64,000 nt of DNA from Glandiceps talaboti (Eukaryota; Hemichordata; Enteropneusta; Spengelidae): assembly GCF_964340395.1 (NCBI RefSeq), contig NC_135552.1:22234681-22298680 (forward strand), in the 5' to 3' direction. This document shows, piece after piece, positions 34,589 through 46,797 of the stretch; the stretch's first letter is position 1; each line of letters opens with the position of its first letter. Position numbers and translations under genes: made by a program. Below the pieces are notes generated by a model. The model saw only the letters and a list, made by a program, of their open reading frames with translations. It made no database searches and was not told where the DNA came from.

Positions 34589-37500
34589 TGCAAATAACAA
34601 TTTCCTGAGATAATTCTTCGTACAAAGGGCAGATGTTATATGGAGCCCAAGTGAATAGTTAACAATTTCTTATCCAAAATCTGGGTCCAGCATTGTTCTG
34701 TAGATGGTTGGAACATCCAAGTGTATAGTTAGCTTCCTTATTCTAAATCTCTTGGCCTAGCGAGAACCAACTATAGTTTTTACTGTACTTACTCCTGGTC
34801 TGTTGGCGTATGTTTGCTGCATTGGTACATTACTCAGGAGAAATAATGAAAAATCAGCTATCCATTGAATTAACTGTTGAAGAGACTGAACTGTGGCTGT
34901 GAAATAAAATAAACACAAAATGGAATCAGAATATCAAAATATCTAAATCTAATAAAAACGTTCTCGATACAAACTCTGAAGGAAACATTCTTGCATTTTA
35001 TTTCAATTTTCTAAAATGGTTTCCTTGAGTTTTAGCAGATTTTCTGAATTTTTAAATTGTTATTCAGCATTAACAATGTCACTTGCTTCTTATATTGTGA
35101 AATGGTTATTCAGTGCATGTTAATTCAGTAAAATATATGTATATACATATATGTTTCCAGTTTCCCTCATGCCAACGTCAAAGTTAGATTGTATCTTGAA
35201 ATCTGTTTGTACTGTCACACAAAGTAATGGAATGTCATGTAATGTATTGTGTAATTTGTATATTTTGAGCCTACAGGCAAATTTTCATGTTCATTACTCA
35301 CCAGGTTCAATAACATATTCCTTTGTGTCCAGATTCATCATTATTTTGTCTAGATCAGTTTCAATGCTCCTTGCACACACGGCTATCGATAAATAGAGGA
35401 GAAAGAGACACACATAAATAGGGTCAGTCTTCAGGACTATCAGAGAGTACAAGGTATCATTACAGTTTATATCTCATTACGAACACTTTGTTGGGTGGTT
35501 TACTGAGACCTTTACAGATTTTTTGGATTAACTTTGGGAGATGGAAAAACCTGTGTTGCTTATACACTTGGTCAGGTGTAATTTAATTTTTCGCATCTCT
35601 AGAACTGTGTGCAATCATTGAATATTACTGATATAGGGATCAATAAAAGTGATAAAACATTGGAGACCCTCCCTTGCTGGTTAACACAGACACCCTGTTA
35701 TGATGAAAGTCAGCCAAATTACATCACAATAATCACTGATTTTAAAGTACATGTATATATAAGTGTCATCTGTACCTGATAACTTCTCAGCTAATCCCTT
35801 CTCTTGACTGGACAAAGTGGTTGGTCTTAGCAAAGACTTGAAAGTTACAGCGACAGCATTAAGTAATAACTTGGCATGACAATCAGCTGACTTACCAGTT
35901 CCACCACTACTTAGTCTGTAATGAAATAATGGACATCTTATGAAGAATCTACACTAGTTGGTGAATAGTACATCAAGTATAGAGTTTATGGTCCTAAGGT
36001 GGCAGAATGGATGAGGATTGGGTATTTATTTTGGATTTTTAATTTAATATAAAACAATTTTCTCATGGCTTCCTACTAGAAAAATGAATGTGAAACAACA
36101 TATGTAAAGTCCTTGTTTGTAACCAAATAAATTGCAAAAGATTATGTATGTTGTGTAAACTGAAATTAAATATCCATATAACATGAATGATCAAAATAAT
36201 CTAACTAAAACAAAACAAGCTACAATTAACTCACATACATGCATATGTTTACATTATGTCTTACCTACAGAGTGTTGCCTTGACTGCTGTAAGCCTTACC
36301 TATAGAGTGTTGCCTTGACTGCTGTAAGCCTTACCTATAGAGTGTTGCCTTGACTGCTGTAAGCCTTACCTCTAGAGTGTTGCCTTGACTGCTGTAAGCC
36401 TTACCTATAGAGTGTTGCCTTGACTGCTGTAAGCCTTACCTCTAGAGTGTTGCCTTGACTGCTGTAAGCCTTACCTCTAGAGTGTTGCCTTGACTGCTGT
36501 AAGCCTTACCTCTAGAGTGTTGCCTTGACTGCTATAAGCCTTACCTATAGAGTGTTGCCTTGACTGCTGTAAGCCTTACCTAGTGTTGCCTTGACTGATG
36601 TAAGCCTTACCTATAGAGTGTTGCCTTGACTGCTGTAAGCCTTACCTATAGTGTTGCCTTGACTGCTGTAAGCCTTACCTATAGAATGTTGCCTTGACTG
36701 CTGTAAGCCTTACCTATAGAGTGTTGCCTTGACTGCTGTAAGCCTTACCTATAGTGTTGCCTTGACTGCTGTAAGCCTTACCTATAGAGTGTTGCCTTGA
36801 CTGCTGTAAGCCTTACCTATAGAGTGTTGCCTTGACTGCTGTAAGCCTTACCTATAGAGTGTTGCCTTGACTGCTGTAAGCCTTACCTATAGAGTGTTGC
36901 CTTGACTGATGTAAGCCTTACCTATAGAGTGTTGCCTTGACTGCTGTAAGCCTTACCTATAGAGTGTTGCCTTGACTGCTGTAAGCCTTACCTATAGAGT
37001 GTTGCCTAGACTGCTGTAAGCCTTACCTATAGAGTGTTGCCTTGACTGCTGTAAGCCTTACCTATAGTGTTGCCTTGACTGCTGTAAGCCTTACCTATAG
37101 AGTGTTGCCTTGACTGCTGTAAGCCTTACCTATAGAGTGTTGCCTTGACTGCTGTAAGCCTTACCTATAGAGTGTTGCCTTGACTGCTGTAAGCCTTACC
37201 TATAGAGTGTTGCTTTGACTGATGTAAGCCTTACCTATAGAGTGTTGCCTTGACTGCTGTAAGCCTTACCTATAGAGTGTTGCCTTGACTGCTGTAAGCC
37301 TTACCTATAGAGTGTTGCCTTGACTGCTGTAAGCCTTACCTATAGTGTTGCCTTGACTGCTGTAAGCCTTACCTATAGAGTGTTGCCTTGACTGCTGTAA
37401 GCCTTACCTATAGAGTGTTGCCTTGACTGCTGTAAGCCTTGTGAACAATAACTCTTGTACAGGTTTGGGTTGTCTGTTAAAGGCTTCACTCAACCTGTCA

Positions 37501-40500
37501 ATCACAGTATCAACCATTCCTGATGATGATGAAAATAACAACAAAATATCAAATTACAATACTTGGAATACTTTCTATCTAGATCACGATATTAAATCTA
37601 AACTATTAGGTACTTTGGAAAAAGCAAACGAGATAGCAGATATTAAAATGTAACACCATGAGGGAACATAAATGTATATATGATTTAAAGTGTCAACATT
37701 TTCCTATTTGTTTTGTATCGAGAAGATGGCAGCCTATGAAAGTATAAAGCAATGTAAACTCAAACCTGGTGTAATTGTAAGTAGAAGATCCCACCAATCA
37801 TAACAGGTAACAATACAGTACTCTAGGAGATTAACCACCTGGGCTATAGTGTGAGCTCTTGCAGCACCTATGGGGTAAAAACAAATTAATATTCTCCACT
37901 GCATGTTTTTACCAGCTTTACACACTATACTAGTCTACCCTGACAGAGACCTACTGTGAGAGGTTGAAACGTTGGTAATAAAGTTTAACGTATACAAATG
38001 GACTTGCCATTTCATTTACCAAACCCAAAATTTATATATCTAACTATAACAACATAAACCATATTATGATGCCAAATGATGTTTAAATTCTCTTCGCATA
38101 ATTTGTAACATTTCTACAGTTGTACACATTACAGCCAAACAGTGCAGTTCAAAGGTATGATGTATTATATAATTACATAACAAACACAAGCCCAGTTAAA
38201 CACACTCAAACAAAGAACATGGGTTTACACCCTGGTTGTTCAATGTCACAGCAACTCGCATCTACAGCATTAGGTGCTAAAATCATGAATCCAAGCATTC
38301 AAAATCACCATCATTTTTCCCAATTTTCATAACTTGTGTTTGAGATGGTATAATTATATTATTCCCCCAATTTTTTTTTCTTTACTCAGCCTGAAGAACA
38401 CATGACCTAAAGGATTTTGTCAGGAATCATCAAGACCCCTTTTAGGTCTTTCATATTTTCCTTTGCTGAATGAAGGCAAATATTTGGGGAATAATATCTA
38501 AGGATTACAGTCTCACCTGGATCAAGAGCTTGTCCTAATGTAGGGGCAATCTTCATAAGACAGAAAGTACCACTCTTATCAACACCAATTAGACTACAGC
38601 ATGTAGCTGACATCTCCATACTGGATAACTGTTTACCATTATTATTGCTATTTCTCTGTCTTTTCACTGTCAATATTATAAAAATGGTCTTGTTATTAAA
38701 ATATTCATATATCAATGATTTAAATTGTTTTGAAAATTTGCACTTGGGCACTACTTGGACAACTGGATGGAGAAAGAGTAAGCAAAACAAGCACATAATT
38801 ATGAGAATTTGTAATTCGCTTCTAAGGAATTTTAGCTGTGAACAGAAATTGTCAGTTGTAAACCGATTATATGACAGATCAGAATAGTCTAAGAATTGTC
38901 AGGTTGTCAAAAAAAAAAGACTATCTACTAAATTCACTTTGTTTTTGCAGTTTTCAATTCCTTTTATTCCTTTATCTATTTTTGCTGTAACCATGCAGGC
39001 TTTTATTTTTACCATTTTTCACCACCTCAATTATTTATTCTTACCATTCCTGTATGTTCCAATTTTATCATTCTATAGACAGTCTTTTTACATTAACACT
39101 TTTCTACAGTTTTCAGTTCATCCTTTACATGTTTTGTCATATAATTTTTTTCAATCCACACTTTTTAAATTATTTTTAGATCCAGTAAGATTCCTGTGAG
39201 AGGTGCAAATATAACTACATGTAATAAACTTTTTAATTCTAACCAGACGGTGTTCCATCAATCAAAGCAACGTTTCCTTCAAGTTGTGGTTCAAACACCA
39301 CCTGGTACCTGTACTCAATTGTCAGAGTGATCATATTTTTCATAACAAGTTCATTATAAAAATATATCACACAATACCTTGTGGACCACTTTCTTGCTTC
39401 ACACCTTCATATTTAAATACTGCAAATGGCTTTAAAGATACTCTGAAATCAAATAAAAAGACCATCAAACTCACTCACCACAATGTGTGCACTAAACGTA
39501 CAAGTACCCTATTTGGCACATTTCAATAACATAATAACTATTATTACATCTGTATCAGTGATTACTTTCATCAGTGTACATGCATAATTTTGATATCTGC
39601 ATGGCAGTGATCAACGAGATGATTAATTGCATTGTATCAGTGTGCATGCATAACGTTGGTATTTGCACCGCATGGCAAAAGTATTAATGCAAACCTGTTC
39701 GCAAACGAGTGTGTACTCATCCTTGTACACCCAATCACATGACTGCACAGAATGATTTTAATTATTTGCTGTTTTACATAAACGTTTGTACCAAATAATC
39801 TTGCTTAGCTCACAAAAGTATGGCCACACAGAATTCCATAAACATTCGTGCATACACCCCTGAGTATTCACACTTGCAATCGTATGTCAAGAGGTTCTGT
39901 TACAGTTTTGAATTTGTCATTCATGAATTCCCGTTTGTGGATTTAGAACTCACAAAAAACTCAAACACACATGACAACTGTCATTTTATAACTAACCTGT
40001 GTAATAATTTAATACTGCCATCTTGAAAAGCTACAGCAAAGACCATACCAGGCCCATTGTATATAGATTTGTTAGATAGATTCAGTGGTAGTTTAGGCAA
40101 AGCTAGGGCCATTACATTAGATGTATCAGAGTAGCTGGAACTTATAGTCCATTTCTGTATTAAACGGAGAAAAAAAGTTTTGAAAAATTACAAGGAAAAT
40201 TAATCAAACTCAGGAAAAGCATACTGTACATGAGTGACAGAGGCAGTAACAGAGAGATAGAGATAGAAAACAGAAAGATAGACACAGACACATACATACA
40301 TACATACGTATGTACATACGTACGTACATACATACATACATACATACGTACGTACGTACGTATGTATGTACGTACGTACGTACGTACGTACGTACGTGCG
40401 TACGTACATACATACATGTACATCCATCCATCCATCCATCCATACATACATACATACATACATACATGCATGCATGCATACAAACAGACAGACAGACAGA

Positions 40501-43500
40501 CATACAAGCCAAGACAGACAGACAGACAGATAGATAGACAGACAGGCCAAGACATAATAGCTATTCATACCACTATGGATGGTTGCTGGTCTCTTGTCGT
40601 TGGAGGTGAACTGGCCTGAAAGATTTTATGGACACCAAGAGATTCCCGTCGTAAATTCCAACATTCAATACAAGCTCCCATGGGACCTGTAAAAAAAAAA
40701 ATTAGAAGAGGTGCAGTTTACAATGTACAGTCTATGCTGCAACACTAAATATTGGGTATAGAAACCACTTTGGATATAGATTCTTGAAGCTGAACTTATA
40801 AAAGCACTAATAGTACTACTAATTTTCTTCCTATCACCGAAATATACTAGGTCAATTATTTACACTCTCAGTTTGGAACTACTGGTAATACAAAATATGA
40901 TTTCAGAGTATGGAAACAACATTTTTAATCGTACCATCTTTATCTGTAATGTCCAAATGATGCTCTTTCAGCACCCACATTGTAGTGGCAATACACCTAC
41001 AAAATTAAGCCTTTTAATGGTCAGTAGACTATACTATAATTGTACATGCGCATATACACGGACTGTCGAGAGAATGACCAACACCACTGGAGCTGTTTCC
41101 GGTGCCAAAACTGAAATTGTTTATGCAAAACAAATAGTCTAATATCTTATCCCAAGACTAATTGACAAGTACAAAGTCACTTACCTCCAGCACATAATAT
41201 AATTTGATCTCCTGCTTCTTTGTTCATGAACTGGATATGGCTTAAAAAATTATCTGAAAAGAAATGAAGAAATTGAAAACAGGAATACTGTGATTGTAAA
41301 CCTCTTAAGTTTAATGTACTGATTTTTGATACATCCAAGATCATGGTTTTTGGCTAAGTCTAATCTTTATAAACTGTTTTTTTACCCCTTTGAAACTGTA
41401 AGAGCATGGGTGCCTATTCATGAGACTGTAGATTAGTTGGCAGACAACTATTCTTAGATTCCCTTTCCCATTTATCTATTGATGTAATTATATTCATACA
41501 CTCTTTACTGACTTGTAGTATTTGTATCTGGGAATAAAGTCAAGTCATATTACTATTAAAGTCATCTATGATAGACACAATGATGCCATAGATGATGAGA
41601 CACTTACATCTGTCTTTTTGCTGAGGATCTGTAGAACATTGCATGAATAAACTTGGCAGTGCTTCTGAGTGAATAGTACAGTTATCTGTGAAGAGAAATG
41701 AATTCATCAGCGACAGCAGAGAGACACTAGTATAGTTTAAGATATTTTACTTGTCCATTCCTACAGGTAAGGTGGGCAACTCACACAGAAATGAATTCAT
41801 CAGTTACACTGTGTAGGCAGACACTAGTATAGTCTACAATATTTTACTAGTCCATTCCTTCAGGTAAGGTGGGTATTACTCACATTACGAATCATCCTTC
41901 AAAATCTGAAAACCATTACCCTTACAGAATATTTTGACTTTACATACAATTTCAAAACACCAATTACCCACTTTGCAATTTTCAAAAGCTATTAACTTCA
42001 TATGATAAGACATACTCTTCTGATCCATGCTGTTATCACCCAATCATGTGATATGATTTTCCTTGGGTAAAGTCACACTCAGAGCTAGCCCGACATTTGA
42101 GTCATTTTTTTGAAACTCCATTACTGCAGACATCAGGATAACAATATTGTCAATACAGCAAACTATTCTTCCTCACCTTTGTTATATTTGACTATTAACC
42201 TATAAAATTGTATTGGACATCTACAGCTACCGTCTGATGTACCAACAACTATGTGACCAGCTGAAAAATAAATAGTTTACAACTTATAGATTATGGTTGG
42301 TATATGACAAACTGTCAACATATCCATTTCGGTACGCCAAAATTTTAGCGAAAAGACACTGTTTCACACTTTGAGTCCACTTTATTTTAGCAGATACACT
42401 ATTTTTGACTTCAGTGTAATTGTAACTATATCATTTATGTAAATTGATCTGTTGATTACCAGGTAATGAAATAAATACATCTTTATTAGCTTCACTCGCT
42501 CAAGAATTTACCAGTCTCAATATTGACGCTGATAATTTCAGGTCAAAAATTGTTTCAGTAAAATATTCTAAAATAAGTTTATAGCCAAAATACAAACTTT
42601 CAAAGTAAGTAAAAATTGAAAGCAATCTTTCATTATGGTATGTGGTGTCATTTTCACTATCCCTGCATCATGTGACATCTTGTTCCCACAGCTGACCTCA
42701 GCATTGTGTGGCCATTGTGTCAAGATATGTAAAGTGCCTAGCATTGTTTCTTCCCATAATGCACTGTGCAAGTTTACAGCAGCCTTCTTTAGAGGCAGAT
42801 TTGTCAATTTTTAAGCTTTGTTTTCAAAAGGTGATGTCATGCTGTGTTAGTTATAGAGTGCAAGATATGTCATGTCATTCCGGCCTCACTCAGTGACTGG
42901 GTGGGAGGGGTTGACTGATGTGTGAGGGCGCCCTGTCATGGCGTACCTTACAAACTAGGTTGGTTATATAGATTAATAAAAGATGGTGAGAACTGATATA
43001 TAAAACTTACAGCTGGTGAATGCAATATCAGCTAAAGCTATGTGAGTTCTACTTTCACCCAGGCATTCTGTAGCAGTGATTAAATCACCATCAGCTTTGA
43101 TCAGAGTTACACAGACCTTGACAAAGAAGAAAAAAAGTATATTCATCAAAATAAAGAAAACAAGTATTTTAAATGTCATAAAAATTGAATGGATATCAGG
43201 TGATATTGTGTCTGCTTGTTGCCATGGCTCCTTTTGTTTACACAAGAGACAACTTTTCAATTAACATACCCTCATAATCATACATACATGTACAAATGTA
43301 AGTGTAGTACATTGTAACACCAATATCATAACTTCACTCTTAGTCAGACTTAAAAATGGTTCTCTTATTAGCACTGTAACCGTAGACTACCTCACGCTTC
43401 TGGCCTTTTTAGCTCTTATTTTAATATAGTTGCCATGTGCTCTTATGTGCGAGTGATGGCAAACAGTCAGGTGAATACTAAGCCCACTGGGGACGACAAG

Positions 43501-46500
43501 TAACTGGGAATTTTTTTTTAAAAAGTTGACCACATTTTCCTTTGCAATATTTGAAATGAATAATAAATTAAAAGCATTAGAAGACCATGAGACAAAAAAA
43601 ATTCCCAAGGGACTGCATGCACTGGTGCTTGTCTATGGTAATCCCCAAGTTCAAGCCAGCTGTTGCATTTAAACAACCAATGTTTAATCCCAGGGTTTGG
43701 ATTACTATGATTACAGCTAGTGGAGCCAAAAAGATTTAATTGGATCACTTTTTTTTTCTGGACCAACTTTTTCTATCGCTCTGACAGACAACTGTTTTTC
43801 ACACTCAACTACTTATTTGACATTGGCAATATAAGTGAATAAGTTCTGATGACGCATAATTATTTGTGTACATGTATGTACAGAGGGTCAAAGTTCAGCC
43901 AGCTGTAACAATACACATTGCTGAAAAGTTATTCATTCAAGTATGTAACTTGCAGTAAAGCACTTACCAAACCTGACATTGTAACTGCTATCCATCCTTC
44001 AATGGCCTTACCACCATATTGCAACACAGATGGAAGAAACTTGACTCTGGAGAACTTTTCTGTTACATTGGGTGAGTCTGTTCTTTCTACATTATAGCTC
44101 ACCTGAAATTTCACAACAAATAAAACATTTAATGTGAGTATATAATTGTTGTGTGTACACAAAATCAGGTTTACACAAAAAATTGTGATTTTTTAACAAA
44201 AATGTAATAACAAAATATCCCCATGATGAATGAGTGCCAGAATGTAGAGTGTACGTACACATGAGTATTTGCACTCGTGCTTGCAATGTTTTCTGCTGCA
44301 CTTTCACTTATTACTCTTGTGATAGTACAGCCACAGAGAATACTGTATACACTTGCGTAAATATCAAAAGTATGATCACACTAACATTCATGCACCATGG
44401 AGGTTCTGACATATTATTGAATTTGGTGCTTCTGCTATTCTGAATCAAGGTCTCAAGACCTTTCCAGCGAGTAAAAGGAGTTCATATAACTTAAACTCAC
44501 AAAGCTTGGTGTGTTTTCACCAGGCAAAAATCACTATCATCTACATGTTCTGTAATATTTTGAAAGTTATATTTTACCTTAAGACCTATATGAAGCCATG
44601 ATAGGGCAACAATTGTCTCTCCTTCCACTTTACTTTCGCCACCACATTTCCAATCATTTAACAAATGATTGTTCATTGTCCATAGTTTACATTTACCACT
44701 TCCATCAGCCGTCACTAGTCTTGTTCCAGAAACATCCCATCGAATACAGCGAATCATATTGGTATGTCCTGTATTAAAACTATAAACAAAACAAGAAGAG
44801 ATGATGCACGGTTGGAATGGATGAAACTATCACATATCATAAGAACCAATCAGTACTTGCTGCATGCATGTACTGTTGGTATTTGCACTACAGTGTAATT
44901 CTGAAAACATTATTGCATACATGTACACACATGAGTGCATAAGCATTCCATGTACACTAAATCACATGAATGTATATGTATATTCATAGTTAATGTGTAT
45001 TTACTAAATTGATTTTGATAAACATATGTAGTAATAACAGAACATCATGATGTGCAAGTGTCAGTCAGGGGTACCATACTCATTGTGTAAGTATGCAGGA
45101 TACATGTTCATTGTAGCTATGTTTTCCCCTGCACTTCAACCTGCTTCAATAATGAAAGTACTGCAATAGAGAACACATCAAGCACGTATGCATATACATG
45201 TACTTGAGCATGCCTCTTAGTCTGAAAGGTCCAGTCATTGGTTCACAGTGGAAGCAACAACTGGATCTTTCAGGCTGCATACTACTAAGCTCAAAATCAA
45301 AATAGCTATGTTAATTCTCTGAGGAAATACTAGATTGTTGATTTCTCTAAGTTAAACATTAGTTGTTGAACCTGAAATATCTGTCATTATTTCAAAAGGA
45401 CCTGGAACAACCTTTCTCATAGCAAAGCTATGAGACTCAAGATTTGAATGATGTCACTTACCTTTTCAGGAAACTTGGCTTTTGAAGCGAGTTCTATATT
45501 ATCAAATAATTATGTGCATACATATTTTCTTACCTGTGAACTTCCCATGGTCTGTCCGGATCAACAACGTGCAGTTTACCACCCTGAGATTCTCCATCGT
45601 TAGAATTACTTAATTTGCATCCACTTGCTCCTGAGAAAGCGATGGTATTACGACATGACCACGAACATGCAGGATCAATAGTCCACTTTCTTGTCCTGTT
45701 GAACACATACATGTATGAGATGACACATATTATTGATGTGCAGAGATAGAGAGATAAGTGGTAAAATATTATTTCTGATTTATGTAGATTTCTTAAGAAG
45801 ATTTGAGTACATATTATATACATCATGTATGACTCCCTAATACTACAGTATTCATTGATGAAATCAAAATGGCGTACAACCAGTGGAAGTGGGCTAGTTT
45901 TACCTGATACATTCTACCTGCATACAAGTACACATTAATTATAATGTACATTATACATGTACATGTTGTAGCATGAGCCAAGTTGAACAAAAAATATGGA
46001 ATATATACTCTGGTCATTCTACGTCACGACAACACACATCTATGACTCACGACAACACACGTCGACATCACTGCTTCTGCTGTCAAAACGTTCAAAATTG
46101 CCATTACTTTCCCCGATTTTTCTTTCGATATTTCTGGCACTATTATGTTATTCTCCAATATTTTTCTTCATTCAGCTGGAAAATACTCATGAGCTCACTG
46201 CGAAGAAAAATATTGGGGAATAACATCTAAATGTACATGTACTTACATGTACAGATAGAACATATATTTGACTGAGGATAATGACGAAGATAACCAGCCC
46301 TAACCTCCCTGTTGTTGTACTCACAAAGATTGAATGAATCTATTCTAGGAAGGGTTTAACTTTTGAATGTATTGGTTGGTTCCTGATGCCTTTAAAATGC
46401 TGTGATCGGCTCGTTCCTAACGATTATTACGTAAGACTGTGTATATTATATGGTACTGTCAGTACAACCCGGTTTATTACATGACCACTACATTTGGTGC

Positions 46501-46675
46501 TCTCAGCTGTAGATAAACATTAATGTTCATGATGGTAATATTATAATAATGTGGTCGTGTCAATAACTTGAATAAGACACACTATCACTCGTAGAGTTAC
46601 TGTATTTGGACAAATAGAAACTCACCAAGCGTTAGAGTCAGCCTTGGGCCATTCACTTGCAAACACCAATTCCAT
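31571..46675 (-). CDS. MED16: Mediator complex subunit 16
   Basis: Tail-module subunit of the RNA polymerase II Mediator complex (nuclear). Twenty-two exons give 844 aa (human about 877): 46675-46626, 45695-45534, 44779-44578, 44102-43968, 43116-43011, 42260-42177, 41685-41608, 41253-41185, 40686-40571, 40154-39997, 39442-39378, 38666-38517, 37867-37766, 37519-37408, 35915-35776, 35382-35302, 34896-34793, 34383-34269, 33656-33558, 33152-33087, 32474-32258, 31694-31571. All borders are GT-AG and all phases close. MED16-specific similarity runs the whole length: ACSWSCRNTIAF and the WD-like N-terminal half (IRCIRWDVSGTRL, GGKAIEGWIAVTMSGL), then LLEYCIVTCYDWWDLLL, LRELLVIIRIWGLIK, LLPSQLL, RRIHLG, and the C-terminal Cys cluster CTRCSC..CICGGQWRR. 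It starts at ATG 46675, MELVFASEW. Three introns begin with tandem copies of the upstream splice donor. No defect is seen. Confidence 0.95.
31990..32335. repeat. ~133-bp tandem triplication of MED16 exon 21 end plus donor
   Basis: The block CATCATGGGGTGTCACACCT recurs at 32011, 32145 and 32277 (spacing 134 and 132). The copy at 32277 is the genuine exon 21 end. The others lie downstream in the intron and carry the same exon segment; the middle one keeps the donor context ACAAG|GTAATAA. Confidence 0.9.
33299..33560. repeat. 42-bp minisatellite containing a MED16 5' splice site
   Basis: Seven copies of CTTACCTAT (reverse complement ATAG|GTAAG) lie near 33305, 33347, 33389, 33431, 33473, 33515 and 33557, spaced 42 bp except the last at ~41 bp. 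The rightmost is the true donor of exon 33656-33558. Each unit carries the exon-derived ACTTTGATGATGCA segment and encodes DTYTDFDDAQIGKN if read. Confidence 0.93.
34484..34587. repeat. (CA)n microsatellite in a MED16 intron
   Basis: Long CA tract with a few CG interruptions. Confidence 0.9.
36265..37440. repeat. 35-bp minisatellite containing a MED16 5' splice site, ~33 copies
   Basis: Tandem units of 35 bp (some 33 bp, lacking AG, and one 31 bp) run from about 36265 to 37440. On the coding (minus) strand a unit contains CTTACAGCAGTCAAGGC, then ACACTCTATAG|GTAAGG. The unit nearest the gene is the real 3' end of exon 37519-37408 with its donor. The others are near-identical, so most keep a full consensus donor. 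Homogeneity suggests recent or ongoing expansion. Confidence 0.95.
38356..38496. mobile_element. Short foldback element in a MED16 intron
   Basis: The left end ATTATTCCCCCAATTTTT and right end AAATATTTGGGGAATAAT are inverted copies. It ends 21 bp from the donor of exon 38666-38517. A relative with the same termini lies at 46147-46224. Confidence 0.6.
40280..40545. repeat. (CATA)n/(CGTA)n/(CATC)n/(CAGA)n microsatellite
   Basis: Complex tetranucleotide array in a MED16 intron, ending near 40545, just 3' in genome order of nothing coding and 26 bp short of the exon at 40571-40686. Overlapping frames (YVRTYVRTY) are artefacts. Confidence 0.9.
41700..41880. repeat. Tandem duplication of ~105 bp in a MED16 intron
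   Basis: AGAAATGAATTCATCAG followed by GACACTAGTATAGT and GTCCATTCCT..CAGGTAAGGTGGG occurs twice, near 41693 and 41790. The copy at the left end reaches the acceptor region of exon 41685-41608. Confidence 0.7.
46147..46224. mobile_element. 78-bp foldback element in the first MED16 intron
   Basis: The 23-bp ends GTTATTCTCCAATATTTTTC.. and ..GAAAAATATTGGGGAATAAC are inverted with one mismatch. The termini match the element at 38356-38496, so the two are probably members of one miniature family. Confidence 0.65.
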
Positions 46676-46756
46676 TTTATTTAGTGGGTAATCATGTGGT
46701 AAAGGACACTTTTATCGGTTTTCTAGCAGATATCCCCGGATCGAAACAAAAGCAAT

Positions 46757-46797
46757 GGAGGTCGCCATTACCGGATGTTCTTGTTGCATTATGGGAG
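46757..46797 (-). promoter_or_regulatory. MED16 core promoter motifs (ZNF143-like and YY1-like)
   Basis: On the minus strand CTCCCATAATGCA (46785-46797) fits the ZNF143/Staf site core and GGTAATGGCGACC (46760-46772) resembles a YY1 site. CATCCGGT between them is ETS-like. They lie 85-122 bp upstream of the ATG with no TATA box, as expected for a housekeeping promoter. Called on motif and position only. Confidence 0.5.

Noticed and set aside
36265-37440. CRISPR-like array
   Set aside because: Repeats are contiguous without unique spacers, in an intron of an animal gene.
40160-40619. Several 75-130-codon frames rich in Tyr, Thr and Cys
   Set aside because: Translations of tetranucleotide microsatellites in several frames and both strands. 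The same applies to the SLSLSL, ERERER and CVCVCV frames near 4.0, 13.0, 50.9, 52.1, 55.4 and 60.0 kb.
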